A stretch of DNA of 52,876 bases. Source: an uncultured Bacilli bacterium (lineage in GTDB: Bacteria > Bacillota_I > Bacilli_A > RF39 > UBA660). The stretch lies in assembly GCA_947632495.1 (NCBI GenBank), contig CANRPL010000002.1:1-52876 (forward strand). Reading direction: 5' to 3'. A model generated the notes under the pieces. The model made no database searches. It was not told the origin of the DNA and was given only the letters and a program-made list of their open reading frames with translations. The number at the start of each line of letters is the position of its first letter. The stretch's first letter is position 1. Of this stretch, positions 6,689 through 15,450 are shown piece after piece. The translations under genes and the position numbers were made by a program.

Positions 6689-7642
6689 TTATTGCAATTC
6701 ATTATAGTTAAGCAATCTTAAAAAACGTTCAAATTTTTCACTAATATTAGTTAAATATTCTTTACCTCTTACATTTTCTAACCAATCTTTAGGAGCATTA
6801 TTAGTTCCATAATAGATACCTGCAATAGCACCCGCTAATGCCCCAATAGCGGCTGTATCATCACCAATATTAGTTGTCGCTATAATACAATCTTTAAAGT
6901 TTTCCGACTTTATAAAGCACCATAGGACAGTTTCTAAAGTATCGACAACATAACTTGTCGATTTAATTTCATCAATATCCAATTCATAGATATTACCGAC
7001 AAGGATACGTGAAAAATATTTTAACGTTTGATTGGTAAACATACTAAAATCAATTTTCTTTAATTTTTTTATGGCTGCATATTTATTATTACCATTAAGG
7101 ATAAACATTACATAATTGACATAAATGTAACAAGCACATATCGCTATTTCATGACGATGGGTTATGGAACATGTCTTTTTTATTATCTCATATGCATTTT
7201 CTTTAGTGACTTTATTGGCCGTAAAATAATAAGCTAATGGTAGCATCATTTTAAGAGCGCTATTACCATTATCATAGATAGAACTTTCGCCACATTCATA
7301 TGCTGGTAATTGCCTTTGCGTAAAACGAACTAATGATTTTAAAGTTGTCTTACCGATATCAAATGATTGTTTAACGGAACAAAATTTATTACTCGTAAAC
7401 CAACTAACACAATTTTCAGCAATATAATCGTAATCTATTCCCTTTTTAGTTATCGCATAGGTTGTTGCGATAAGCAAAGAAGTACTATCTCCCCATGCTC
7501 CTTTAGGTAACCCTTTTTTTAGACAAGGAGTCATTTTTAAAACAGGATGTTCTAATAGATCATCTCTTCTTTGATTTTTAGTGATGGTTCCTAAGGCATC
7601 ACCAATAGCGCATCCAATGATGCCTTCTTTAACTCGATACAT
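6689..7642 (-). CDS. ADP-ribosylglycohydrolase-like protein with altered metal site
   Basis: 317 aa, ATG 7642 after GAGTGAT. The fold markers of the DraG/ARH family are in order: GCAIGDALG (about 10-18), GAWGDSTSL (about 49-57), DNGNSALKMMLPLAYY (about 121-136) and NIGDDTAAIGALAGAIAGIYYG (about 260-281). In active members the second motif normally has two adjacent Asp and the last one an Asp two residues after DDT. Here these are Ser and Ala, so the dinuclear Mg site looks incomplete. It may be a weak enzyme, have another substrate, or bind ADP-ribose without cleaving it. It is a stand-alone gene and no ADP-ribosyltransferase is adjacent. Confidence 0.82.
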   Translation of the reverse strand: MYRVKEGIIGCAIGDALGTITKNQRRDDLLEHPVLKMTPCLKKGLPKGAWGDSTSLLIATTYAITKKGIDYDYIAENCVSWFTSNKFCSVKQSFDIGKTTLKSLVRFTQRQLPAYECGESSIYDNGNSALKMMLPLAYYFTANKVTKENAYEIIKKTCSITHRHEIAICACYIYVNYVMFILNGNNKYAAIKKLKKIDFSMFTNQTLKYFSRILVGNIYELDIDEIKSTSYVVDTLETVLWCFIKSENFKDCIIATTNIGDDTAAIGALAGAIAGIYYGTNNAPKDWLENVRGKEYLTNISEKFERFLRLLNYNELQ

Positions 7643-7697
7643 ATTATCACTCTTATTTCTAAATCTATTTTAATACTTTTAGTTAATATTAGTCAAC

Positions 7698-7722
7698 AAA
7701 AAAGCAGGAATAAACCCGCTCT
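7698..7722 (-). terminator. Terminator of the 243-aa lipoprotein gene
   Basis: On the minus strand an AGCGGG/CCTGCT stem with a 6-nt loop is followed by six T. Confidence 0.82.
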
Positions 7723-8453
7723 TATTTCTTTTTCTCAACGCTAGTAAAAATATAATTGCCATCAGAATTTTTAGTAAATGTAAATGTATACTTACTAAAT
7801 TTATCTTCATTTTCATCAGTAATAACATATGATTGTTCTGGCTCTAGATCAGCGACAACATCGACTTTATTAACATCAGCATAAGCTTTATTACCAGATA
7901 TTAAACCTACGTAGACAGTTGCATAGTAAGTATTATCATTATATTCAATTTTATCGATTTCGGAAACAATGCGTTCTGTAGGAACAACACATGATTCATC
8001 AACGTAATACTTACTTTGTGTAGCATCATAGATAAAGGTAGGACATTCACCAATTGTATCAACATGCTTAATACCTACAGCTCCAAAAGTAGCTGCCACA
8101 GCACTTTCAACATCACTTATATTCATGTATGAACTTACATTAACAATGTTACGATTTTTTAAAGCTTCAATTTCTTGAGCCGTTAAATCGATATTGTTTT
8201 CCATATCAAAACTTGCACGTAAACCATATAGTAAGTAATCATCATTTGTTAAATCAGCTGTCGCAAATTTATCTTTTTTAAATAATTCAATTGATTTTGG
8301 TAGTGATTCTATCGTTGCTACATGTCCAGTAATTATACTTATAATATTTTCATCTTCTACTTTAGTTAATTGTACTTCTTCTTCCTTTTTGCCACAGGCA
8401 GTAACAACAACTAAAGCCATAATAACTAATAGTAAACCTCTTAATTTTTTCAT
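7722..8453 (-). CDS. Lipoprotein of unknown function
   Basis: 243 aa, ATG after AGGAGAGG. It has a lipoprotein signal: basic MKKLRG, a hydrophobic core and the lipobox VTAC with Cys at about residue 20, followed by a charged KKEEE linker. The mature part is acidic, with two Cys in a GECP...DESC arrangement (about residues 135-155) that could pair. No domain is recognised. It is anchored on the outer face of the membrane by inference from the lipobox. Single gene with its own terminator. Confidence 0.8.
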   Translation of the reverse strand: MKKLRGLLLVIMALVVVTACGKKEEEVQLTKVEDENIISIITGHVATIESLPKSIELFKKDKFATADLTNDDYLLYGLRASFDMENNIDLTAQEIEALKNRNIVNVSSYMNISDVESAVAATFGAVGIKHVDTIGECPTFIYDATQSKYYVDESCVVPTERIVSEIDKIEYNDNTYYATVYVGLISGNKAYADVNKVDVVADLEPEQSYVITDENEDKFSKYTFTFTKNSDGNYIFTSVEKKK

Positions 8454-8575
8454 TTTAACCTCTCCTTATTTTACATATCTATCATAGCACAAACTTTATA
8501 TAAAAGCAAATACTTTTACTGGATTAACACTAGATATTATTTTAAAATAATGTTATAGTATATGCGGTGATTGTG

Positions 8576-9022
8576 ATGCCTAATAAATTTGTTATTTTAG
8601 AATTAATTCCTACTAATACATATGAAAAAGGTGGTAAAGTCGTCCAAATATCAGCTCTTAAAATAGAAAAGACTAAAATTGTGGATCGCTTTGACTATCG
8701 TCTTGTCGATGAAGTCCTACCCTTTCCTGAAATAAAAAAATTTATCAATTATGATAATGATAAGTTTAATTACGTAAAGTCAGACAAACAATTATGGTCT
8801 TCATTTAAAAAATTTACTAAATCTTTACCTATTATGATTTTAGATGATGTATATACACCTAATTATCTATGTGACTTTAATAATGAGCTTCTTTTCTTAT
8901 TTAAGTTTTTAAAGATGGAATATAGTAAAGATATTGTTGATGAAATGATGCATAAATATCATTTAGAATCAACTAATTATATTGTCGATTTAATGTATGA
9001 AGCGTTAATGATGGAAAATTAA
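8576..9022 (+). CDS. Exonuclease-fold (DnaQ-like) protein lacking catalytic residues
   Basis: ATG 8576 lies 5 nt after GGTGAT. A TATAGT box just upstream (about 8551) suggests a very short leader. The 148-aa product begins FVILELIPTN...VVQISALKIEKTKIVDRFDYRLV, which resembles the first strands of DnaQ/RNase T-type 3'-5' exonucleases (family pattern DLETTG...IIEIGAVK). However the first catalytic Asp is Leu, and the later Asp and HxxxxD motifs are not visible. It would be a non-catalytic relative or a diverged member; this is a weak homology read by eye. It converges on spoIVB with a shared terminator. Confidence 0.62.
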   Translation: MPNKFVILELIPTNTYEKGGKVVQISALKIEKTKIVDRFDYRLVDEVLPFPEIKKFINYDNDKFNYVKSDKQLWSSFKKFTKSLPIMILDDVYTPNYLCDFNNELLFLFKFLKMEYSKDIVDEMMHKYHLESTNYIVDLMYEALMMEN

Positions 9023-9049
9023 AAGGATGAATTTAATCATCCTTTTTTT
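9021..9049. terminator. Bidirectional terminator between converging genes
   Basis: A 10-bp stem AAAAGGATGA/TCATCCTTTT with a T-run on either strand separates the 148-aa gene and spoIVB. Confidence 0.88.
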
Positions 9050-9989
9050 CTGCTTCTTCCAACATATTGGTAATTAGTATCCCGTATCCTCTTAAAGGAT
9101 CATCTACTACTACATGTGTTACGGCTCCAACAATATAGTTATCTTGAATTATTGGAGAACCACTCATACCTTGAACTATTCCCCCTACTTCAAGCAATCT
9201 AGTATCGGTTACTTTAAACATAATGTTTTTAATATTCTTTTTTTTATCAATTTTTAATATTTCAATTTCATATTTTTTAACGACATTATCTTTTAATTCA
9301 GTCAACATATATGCTTTGCCTAATTTAATATCATCTTTAGTTCCTACTTTATATAATTTTGTTTCATCTATTTCTTCCTGATAATCACCAAATAATCCTT
9401 TATTAGTATTTGTATCTATATCGCCCATGATAGTATTATTATCGATGGAGGCGTTTTTTTCTCCTGGATTACCATTGTCACTTCTTTTGATATTGATGAT
9501 TTTTGATTCATATATGTTTCCACCATTACTTTCAAGAATAATTCCGCTGGTTGAATCGATTATTTCATGTCCTAAAGCACCAAAGACTTTACTTTGCGGA
9601 TCAATGAAAGTTAAAGTACCAATACCCGCTATTGTGTCTTTTAAATATAAACCGGTTTTACCATCTTCATTTATATTTAATTTTGTTTTACTTTCATAAC
9701 CATCTCTAATGTAACCTATTGTAACAGATTTTCCTCTGTTATTAGAGATAATCTTTGTAAAACTGTCGATATTAATATTATTGTTATTATTGATAGATGT
9801 AATGATATCCCCTTTTTTTAGCTGTGTATTACTATCATCATACTTACCAATTACAATAATACCTTTGGTTTTTAACTTGATACCAATATTTTCACCACTC
9901 GCTATAACATATTCGGAATAGGCATAAGTATAACATGGTATAACTAAAAGAAGCATTAATAAAAAAATAGGTTTAATATGCTTAAACAT
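9033..9989 (-). CDS. spoIVB: SpoIVB peptidase (S55 family)
   Basis: ATG 9989 is preceded by AGGAGA; a longer frame from 10046 has no such site and would run through the promoter. The 318-aa protein has an N-terminal hydrophobic anchor (about residues 5-23), a PDZ domain (about 30-100), and the S55 serine-protease domain with FGALGHEI (His) and VQGMSGSPIIQ (Ser). The closing segment VGAVTHVVVDDPLRGYGI is characteristic of SpoIVB. In spore formers SpoIVB is secreted from the forespore and triggers pro-sigma-K processing by cleaving SpoIVFA. A sigma-G-like promoter lies upstream, matching known control in Bacillus. Confidence 0.93.
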   Translation of the reverse strand: MFKHIKPIFLLMLLLVIPCYTYAYSEYVIASGENIGIKLKTKGIIVIGKYDDSNTQLKKGDIITSINNNNNINIDSFTKIISNNRGKSVTIGYIRDGYESKTKLNINEDGKTGLYLKDTIAGIGTLTFIDPQSKVFGALGHEIIDSTSGIILESNGGNIYESKIINIKRSDNGNPGEKNASIDNNTIMGDIDTNTNKGLFGDYQEEIDETKLYKVGTKDDIKLGKAYMLTELKDNVVKKYEIEILKIDKKKNIKNIMFKVTDTRLLEVGGIVQGMSGSPIIQDNYIVGAVTHVVVDDPLRGYGILITNMLEEAEKKDD

Positions 9990-10015
9990 AATTCTCCTTT
10001 TATAGGTTACATCAT

Positions 10016-10045
10016 TAGTATGAATATCATTAACTTTTTTATACA
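10016..10045 (-). promoter_or_regulatory. Sigma-G-type promoter of spoIVB
   Basis: On the minus strand a TGTATA -35 element (10040-10045) and a CATACTA -10 element (10016-10022) are separated by 17 nt. This fits the forespore sigma-F/sigma-G pattern (G-ATA, then CATnnTA). The start codon lies 26 nt beyond the -10. Confidence 0.65.
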
Positions 10046-10050
10046 AACTA

Positions 10051-10083
10051 AAAAAAATGAAAAATTATTTTTTTTCATTTTTT
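10051..10083 (-). terminator. Terminator of the sortase gene
   Basis: An AAATGAAAAA/TTTTTCATTT stem is followed by T-run on the minus strand, overlapping the 3' end of the gene. Confidence 0.75.
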
Positions 10084-11549
10084 ACTAATTTTGCTTGAAT
10101 AACGATACGATTTCCCTTAAAGTCTTTACAAGTTGATAAAGTTAAAAATTTATCATTAATAGACACACTAGTATTAAAATTATAAATACTGCGAGACTTC
10201 ATTTTTTCAACCCATTTCTTAAAAGCGTCTTCACTTTCAAAATTATGGGTTAGATAATAAGCTTCGGCTTTAATGGTATAAATAGAAAAAATTTTCCATA
10301 ACGTATTGTTAGTTGGGGTTGCAAGTTTAATAATTTGATTTTCTTCATTTTTATACCAATCAGCTTTTAGTGTTTTAGAAAGACTAGCAAACATTACTTG
10401 TTCCGTTCTTCCATGACCATAAATAACGGTATTCTTTTTAAAATTTTTAAAATCAGAGCGATAATCACCAAAAATCCACCCGGCAACGTTTGACTTACGA
10501 TTAAATGAATGATTTAAGTAAAAACTATTATTAGTAGTTTGAACAACAGGATAGTTAACATTAGTATTATTAACGAAAATCCACGCAACTGTATCTTTAT
10601 TTTTAGATTTTAAGGAATTAAAGTTAACATTTATCATTGGGATATCAATATAATTCCAATAATCAGCTCCATATTTTTTACCTTTTTTAACAGTTGGAGT
10701 CTTATTATCATCCGCTACAGTATAGGTTTCTTCTGGTTCAGGTTCTGGTTCGGGAGCTGGTGTTGGAGTTGGGGCTGGCTGTTCAACTAATTCTTCAGGC
10801 TCTACAATTGCTTCTTCAATGATATTATCGATTTCTTCCTGTGTCTCATCACCTGTCTTTTTCCACTCTTGTAACATATTAAGACAACTGATAAAACCGA
10901 CCACAGCGACAACCATGATGACCATATAGACATTTAAAACACGGTTATTAAACAAGAAGTCAATTGGTGAACGGCGGTGAGCTTTATTAGAATTTCGGAT
11001 ACTCTCATAGACGATATCTTTATTACTTGTATTATCTAACCAGTTTTGAGATAAGAAGACATCATTTTCACTTTCTTCATCAGTACGTAGCAATTGACCT
11101 AAAGTTGTATGACGTACTTTACCATTTAACTTTTTAATCGTATTGGTAACTTCATACATCGCCTGTTTATTAAAGATTAATTTAGCATCATCAGATGTCA
11201 TTTGACGAATATATGGATCATTCATTACTTTTTCAAATTGATAAATTAATTCTAATATTTCATCAGAATCGGCAATTTCACCAGTCAGAATTTTATAATT
11301 AATACTATTAGTAAAAGTATCTAATAATATTTTCATATTAAAGACTGAAGCACATTGATACTGTGGAAAAAGATGAACTAATTTTTCTAAAGATACGTAT
11401 GTTAAATGATTATGAGCATGGTTCTCTTTAAGATAAATGATTTTTTTACTATTAACATCAACGAAAAAAGCAAAGGCTTTACCAGCAATATTAATGGTTT
11501 TGATTATGACACAAACTTGTTTTTGATAGATAATTGCTTTCTTCATCAT
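10065..11549 (-). CDS. Class B-like sortase with long cytoplasmic N-terminal extension
   Basis: 494 aa; two adjacent ATGs (11549, 11546) follow AGAGGCGAT. Residues about 1-205 have no signal peptide and look cytosolic. One membrane helix follows (about 206-226), then an acidic and Pro-rich spacer (EP/PTPTPAPEPEPE), then a sortase B-type domain (about 290-494). Catalytic residues are visible: His in IYGHGRTEQ, Cys in TLSTC (about residue 474) and Arg in GNRIVIQAKL (about 481). Sortases join cell-wall proteins to peptidoglycan or to each other on the outer face. The likely substrate is the adhesin encoded next upstream (11616-13406). The 200-residue extension is unusual, as most sortases begin with the membrane anchor. 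Its role is unknown. Confidence 0.88.
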   Translation of the reverse strand: MMKKAIIYQKQVCVIIKTINIAGKAFAFFVDVNSKKIIYLKENHAHNHLTYVSLEKLVHLFPQYQCASVFNMKILLDTFTNSINYKILTGEIADSDEILELIYQFEKVMNDPYIRQMTSDDAKLIFNKQAMYEVTNTIKKLNGKVRHTTLGQLLRTDEESENDVFLSQNWLDNTSNKDIVYESIRNSNKAHRRSPIDFLFNNRVLNVYMVIMVVAVVGFISCLNMLQEWKKTGDETQEEIDNIIEEAIVEPEELVEQPAPTPTPAPEPEPEPEETYTVADDNKTPTVKKGKKYGADYWNYIDIPMINVNFNSLKSKNKDTVAWIFVNNTNVNYPVVQTTNNSFYLNHSFNRKSNVAGWIFGDYRSDFKNFKKNTVIYGHGRTEQVMFASLSKTLKADWYKNEENQIIKLATPTNNTLWKIFSIYTIKAEAYYLTHNFESEDAFKKWVEKMKSRSIYNFNTSVSINDKFLTLSTCKDFKGNRIVIQAKLVKNEKK

Positions 11550-11588
11550 ATCGCCTCTCTATTATTAATTGTATCATAATTTATAACT

Positions 11589-11611
11589 AAAAAAAAGAGC
11601 TTTAGCTCTTT
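11589..11611 (-). terminator. Terminator of the adhesin gene
   Basis: AAAGAGC/GCTCTTT stem with a TAAA loop and a T-run on the minus strand. Confidence 0.85.
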
Positions 11612-11615
11612 CTTA

Positions 11616-13406
11616 TTAGGCATTTTGTTTATTTAGTTTGAAAATACTAAATCCAGCTAAACCAAAAGTGGCAATTAAACCGGCAACAACTAATGTAACA
11701 TTCATACCAGCGGTATTAGGTATTGGTGAGTTATACATAACAACTACTTTTTCAATACCACCATCAGCTGTTACTTCAAACTCAATAACATCATCACTGA
11801 TACCATATCCTTTTGGAGATTGAGTTTCAATTAATTGGTATTTACCAGCTTTTAAATCAGCTAGATAATGAGGTTCGGTTGTTGAGATCCATTCATCAAC
11901 AACATTTCCTTCGGCATCCTTAACAACTAATTTAGCACCAGGAACCTCTTTTTCATTTGTGATATCACGTTTACTTATTTTTATTAATGTATTATCAGGA
12001 ATTGGTGAGTTATACATAACAACTGGTTTTTCAACGCCACCATCACTTTCAACAACAAAGCTTACTGTTGATGAAGATACTAAGTAACCTTCAGGAGCAA
12101 CTGTTTCAGATAAAGTATATTTACCTGGAGTTAATGTTGCGATATAGTGTGGTGTTGTAGTTGAATCCCATTCATCAACAACTTGACCTAAAGCATTTTT
12201 AAGAACTAGATGAGCACCAGGAAGTTCAGCTTTAGTTGTAATATCTTGTTTGCTAATCTTTACTTTAGATGGTGTTTTAGTGTTTTCCATCTTTACTTCA
12301 ACAGTTTGACCAGCTTTTACGGTAACATTAATATCAGATGCTTTATAGTAACCAGCAGGTGCAGACTCTTCAATAACGGTATATACACCAATTGGTAAGT
12401 TATTTAATACATGTGGGTTAGTATCCGTTGTCCATGTTCCAACAACAGTACCAGCAGAGTTTTTAACGGTAATTTTAGCACCAGCTAAATTAGCACCATT
12501 TGCCGTGGCATCAACTTTTACGACACGTAAATTACCAGTAGCAGATAATGTTAAATTAGTAGATGTTGAGATATTAGATGTATTATTATACATTAAACCA
12601 ATATTTTGATAACTTGAGCTACCGCTTGTATAACGATAAATCTTTTGTGAATTACCGACAGCAGAAGCTTTTACTTGAATATTCATATTAGCCGTAACTT
12701 TGCTAGCAGGAATACTTACTTTAAATGATTTTCCTGGAGCAATCTTAGTATTATTTGTTTTCTCTGCACCATCAACAACGATACGAGCATCAGCAGGAAC
12801 GTTAACTAAAGTAATTGTAGCAGTAGAATAATTAGATCCACCAAGCTTAATATCATTACTTACATAATTTTTACCATCACTAGATAAAGCCATAGCGTTA
12901 CCAGCAATAGCTAAAGAAATCTTTGGAGTACCTAGTGTAGCTTTAGCAGCAGCATTATATAAAGCTAAAGCTTGACTACCAATACGTCCAGTAGAATTCA
13001 AAGCTGATGTTTTTAATGATCCTTGAGCTAACCAAATAGCTAATTGTGTAATGTAGTATTTTTCATCATTAGTGTAACCAGATTTTAAAATACTTGAATT
13101 CCAAGAACCACCATAACCATTATTTAAAATATATACTAGACTTGGAGTTGTAAGCTCTTTATCTAACTTTAATTTTGAACCTTCAGCAGGTGCAGCTAAT
13201 ACCTTGTTAAGGCAAAAGCCAATTCTTGTACCAGCAGATGTATCAACATATTTGTAGGAAGTAGTTGATCCACTGTATTGGTCAACGCCACTTAAATTAC
13301 GTTTGTGGAATGTAATTGTGCTATCAACAGCGTTTACATTTTGTAATCCAAGAAGTAAGAAAGCGGCAACAATAAATAAACTAAAATACTTTTTTATGTT
13401 TTTCAT
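11616..13406 (-). CDS. Surface adhesin with thioester domain, Cna-B repeats and sorting signal
   Basis: ATG 13406 is set by GGAGGAGA upstream; the ATG at 13421 lies within that site. 596 aa. Signal peptide about 1-27. The thioester-domain signature is a Cys in RIGFCLNKV (residue 65) paired with Gln in YYITQLAIW (residue 121), the pattern used to bind host surfaces covalently. Three Cna-B/SpaA-type repeats follow (about 295-380, 383-468, 473-560), each with a Lys near the start (VKVD, ISKQD, ISKRD) and a Glu in (I/L)xE near the end that can form isopeptide bonds. The C-terminus has SPIPNTAG, a hydrophobic helix and a KLNKQNA tail. The IPNTA sequence replaces the usual LPxTG. The sortase B gene is immediately downstream. 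Confidence 0.9.
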   Translation of the reverse strand: MKNIKKYFSLFIVAAFLLLGLQNVNAVDSTITFHKRNLSGVDQYSGSTTSYKYVDTSAGTRIGFCLNKVLAAPAEGSKLKLDKELTTPSLVYILNNGYGGSWNSSILKSGYTNDEKYYITQLAIWLAQGSLKTSALNSTGRIGSQALALYNAAAKATLGTPKISLAIAGNAMALSSDGKNYVSNDIKLGGSNYSTATITLVNVPADARIVVDGAEKTNNTKIAPGKSFKVSIPASKVTANMNIQVKASAVGNSQKIYRYTSGSSSYQNIGLMYNNTSNISTSTNLTLSATGNLRVVKVDATANGANLAGAKITVKNSAGTVVGTWTTDTNPHVLNNLPIGVYTVIEESAPAGYYKASDINVTVKAGQTVEVKMENTKTPSKVKISKQDITTKAELPGAHLVLKNALGQVVDEWDSTTTPHYIATLTPGKYTLSETVAPEGYLVSSSTVSFVVESDGGVEKPVVMYNSPIPDNTLIKISKRDITNEKEVPGAKLVVKDAEGNVVDEWISTTEPHYLADLKAGKYQLIETQSPKGYGISDDVIEFEVTADGGIEKVVVMYNSPIPNTAGMNVTLVVAGLIATFGLAGFSIFKLNKQNA

Positions 13407-13482
13407 TTCATTCTCCTCCATACTACTATAACGATAATATCACAAAAGCATTTTATTGTCAATGAAATATCCCCCTGATTAA

Positions 13483-13710
13483 TTATTCCTCAACTGTAAA
13501 ATTCTCTAATTCACCATTCTCTTTAACAATCTTATTTACCTGTTCCTCAATATTTTTTAATTTATCATCACACTCTTTAACAAGTTTCATGGCTTTAGTA
13601 TATTTTTCAATAGATGCCTCTAAATCGATATCACCAGATTCTAACTCATTAATTATGGTTTCTAGTTCTTTAATTTTATCTTCAAATTTAGTTTCTTTTT
13701 CTTTAGCCAT
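13483..13710 (-). CDS. xseB: Exodeoxyribonuclease VII small subunit
   Basis: 75 aa, typical size. The family pattern FEDKIKELETIINELESGDIDLEASIEKYTKAMKL is present as overlapping segments: a helical hairpin with the LExGDxxLExSxxxYxxG-like core. XseB binds several-fold to XseA and forms the nuclease that degrades single-stranded DNA to short oligonucleotides. The ATG lies 8 bp inside the end of xseA, with its Shine-Dalgarno AGGAGG in the xseA coding sequence, so translation is coupled. Confidence 0.93.
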   Translation of the reverse strand: MAKEKETKFEDKIKELETIINELESGDIDLEASIEKYTKAMKLVKECDDKLKNIEEQVNKIVKENGELENFTVEE

Positions 13711-14986
13711 TGTAAACCTCCTTTACAATCTCGATAACTTTTGATTCAACATAACCATCGACAAGTCTAATTTTAACAAGATCATCCTTTTTAACTTTTT
13801 TAATACTACCGATAACTTTATTACTTTGGTTATAGGTAACACTATATCCCCTTTTAAGGACATGTAGGGGATTGACAAGCTCTAATTTATCAAGTAAATT
13901 AGCTAAATTAGTAACATAATCGCTATATAATTCTTTAGGATTATTTAAAAGATAATTACTTTTTAAATGATTAATCTTTTGACGATATATTTTGGTTTTA
14001 TTTAAAATATTAATATTTAATTTATCAACTAAAATATCAAGTTTCTGTTTACGATTATCAAACATAATCATTGGACTTTTTAATATGTAAGACGATTTAA
14101 TTGAATCTAGCCTTAATTTTTGATAATTAACTTGTTTAATCATCGCTTCTTTACTACGAATACTTAACTGATTAATATATTTTGATAAATCTGTTAGATT
14201 AGGCACCGCCATTTCAGCAGCTCCCGTAGGTGTTGGTGCTCTTAAATCAGCAACAAAATCGGCAATCGTAAAATCAATTTCATGACCGACAGCGCTGATA
14301 ATTGGTATTCTAGAGGCAAAGATAGCACGTGCTACTTTTTCTTCATTAAAAGACCATAAATCTTCAATTGAACCTCCTCCACGTCCAACAATTAAGACAT
14401 CAAGATCATACGTATTAGCTAATTCGATATTACGAACAATATCATCAGCAGCATATTCACCTTGAACAAGACATGGAAATAATAGCGTTTGACAGATAGG
14501 ATATCGTCTTTTAATCGTCGATAAGATATCTCTAATAGCGGCTCCCGTTGGCGCGGTAACAATACCGATACGATTAGGATACTTAGGTATGGGCTTTTTA
14601 TATTTTTGATCAAAAAGTCCCTCTTTTTCTAAATCAGCTTTTAATTTTTCAAAAGCTAAATATAAATTACCGACACCATCTTCTTGCATATCATCGACAT
14701 ATATCTGATAACTACCTGTTGCTTCATAAATACTGATACGGCCAGTTACTAAAACCTTTTTTCCATCGGCCGGAACAAATTTTAGCTTTTTAGCGTTACT
14801 AGCAAACATAATGGCATTAATACGACTGTTTTCATCTTTTAAAGAAAAATATAAGTGACCGGTTGTATGACCTTTAAAATTAGATATTTCCCCTTTTAAA
14901 AAGACCGTTCGCAAATGCTCATTACGATCAAATTGATCTTTTAAGTAACGATTAATAACGGAAACGGTTAAATACTTATTATTCAT
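13703..14986 (-). CDS. xseA: Exodeoxyribonuclease VII large subunit
   Basis: ATG 14986 follows AAGGTGGAC; a longer frame to 15025 lacks a site. 427 aa, of normal length. N-terminal OB-fold (LKGEISNFKGHTTGHLYFSLKD, split here as LKGEISNFKGH and HLYFSLKD), then the catalytic core with RIGIVTAPTGAAIRDI, VGRGGGSIEDLWSFNEE and SAVGHEIDFTI, and a C-terminal coiled coil. The second gene of a nusB-xseA-xseB unit with overlapping ends. Exonuclease VII takes part in mismatch and DNA-damage repair. Confidence 0.96.
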   Translation of the reverse strand: MNNKYLTVSVINRYLKDQFDRNEHLRTVFLKGEISNFKGHTTGHLYFSLKDENSRINAIMFASNAKKLKFVPADGKKVLVTGRISIYEATGSYQIYVDDMQEDGVGNLYLAFEKLKADLEKEGLFDQKYKKPIPKYPNRIGIVTAPTGAAIRDILSTIKRRYPICQTLLFPCLVQGEYAADDIVRNIELANTYDLDVLIVGRGGGSIEDLWSFNEEKVARAIFASRIPIISAVGHEIDFTIADFVADLRAPTPTGAAEMAVPNLTDLSKYINQLSIRSKEAMIKQVNYQKLRLDSIKSSYILKSPMIMFDNRKQKLDILVDKLNINILNKTKIYRQKINHLKSNYLLNNPKELYSDYVTNLANLLDKLELVNPLHVLKRGYSVTYNQSNKVIGSIKKVKKDDLVKIRLVDGYVESKVIEIVKEVYNG

Positions 14987-15392
14987 TGTCCACCTTTTCA
15001 TGATATAACTTATCAAGTACACCATTGATCATTATACGAACATCATCATCACTATATAGTTTAGCTAAATCGATAGCTTCGTTAATAGCGACTACTTCTG
15101 GTGTATCAGTATAAAGAAGTTCATAGATACCGAGACGTAAAATAGCTTGATCAGTAAATCCCAAACGGTCGATAGTCCACTTATTTAAATATTTATTAGC
15201 TAACTCGTTAATTTTATTGATATTAGTTAAAACACCATAGACAGCATCCTTAACAAAATCATTATCTATTTCAAGCACTTCGCTTATTATATCATCGACA
15301 TTATAATCAATCTTATTACTATTATAAACATTTATTTGATATAGGATAGTCATGATTTTTTTTCTCAATTCGCTTCGTGTCATATGCTTCAT
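14979..15392 (-). CDS. nusB: Transcription antitermination factor NusB
   Basis: 137 aa from ATG 15392 after GGTGAGATA (ATG 15383 is a possible alternative). All-helical NusB fold with the closing signature AINEAIDLAKLYS...INGVLDKL. Residues LGIYELLYTD match the family core. NusB binds NusE/S10 on boxA RNA in rRNA antitermination. First gene of the nusB-xseA-xseB cluster; xseA starts within its last codons. Confidence 0.92.
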   Translation of the reverse strand: MKHMTRSELRKKIMTILYQINVYNSNKIDYNVDDIISEVLEIDNDFVKDAVYGVLTNINKINELANKYLNKWTIDRLGFTDQAILRLGIYELLYTDTPEVVAINEAIDLAKLYSDDDVRIMINGVLDKLYHEKVDNE

Positions 15393-15423
15393 TATCTCAC
15401 CTATAAATATTTTATCACAATAT

Positions 15424-15450
15424 AAAAAAAATGAGAATAAAATTCTCACT
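15424..15450 (-). terminator. Terminator upstream of nusB (end of the spoIIP cluster)
   Basis: TGAGAAT/ATTCTCA stem and an eight-T run on the minus strand, overlapping the 3' end of the preceding gene. Confidence 0.85.
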
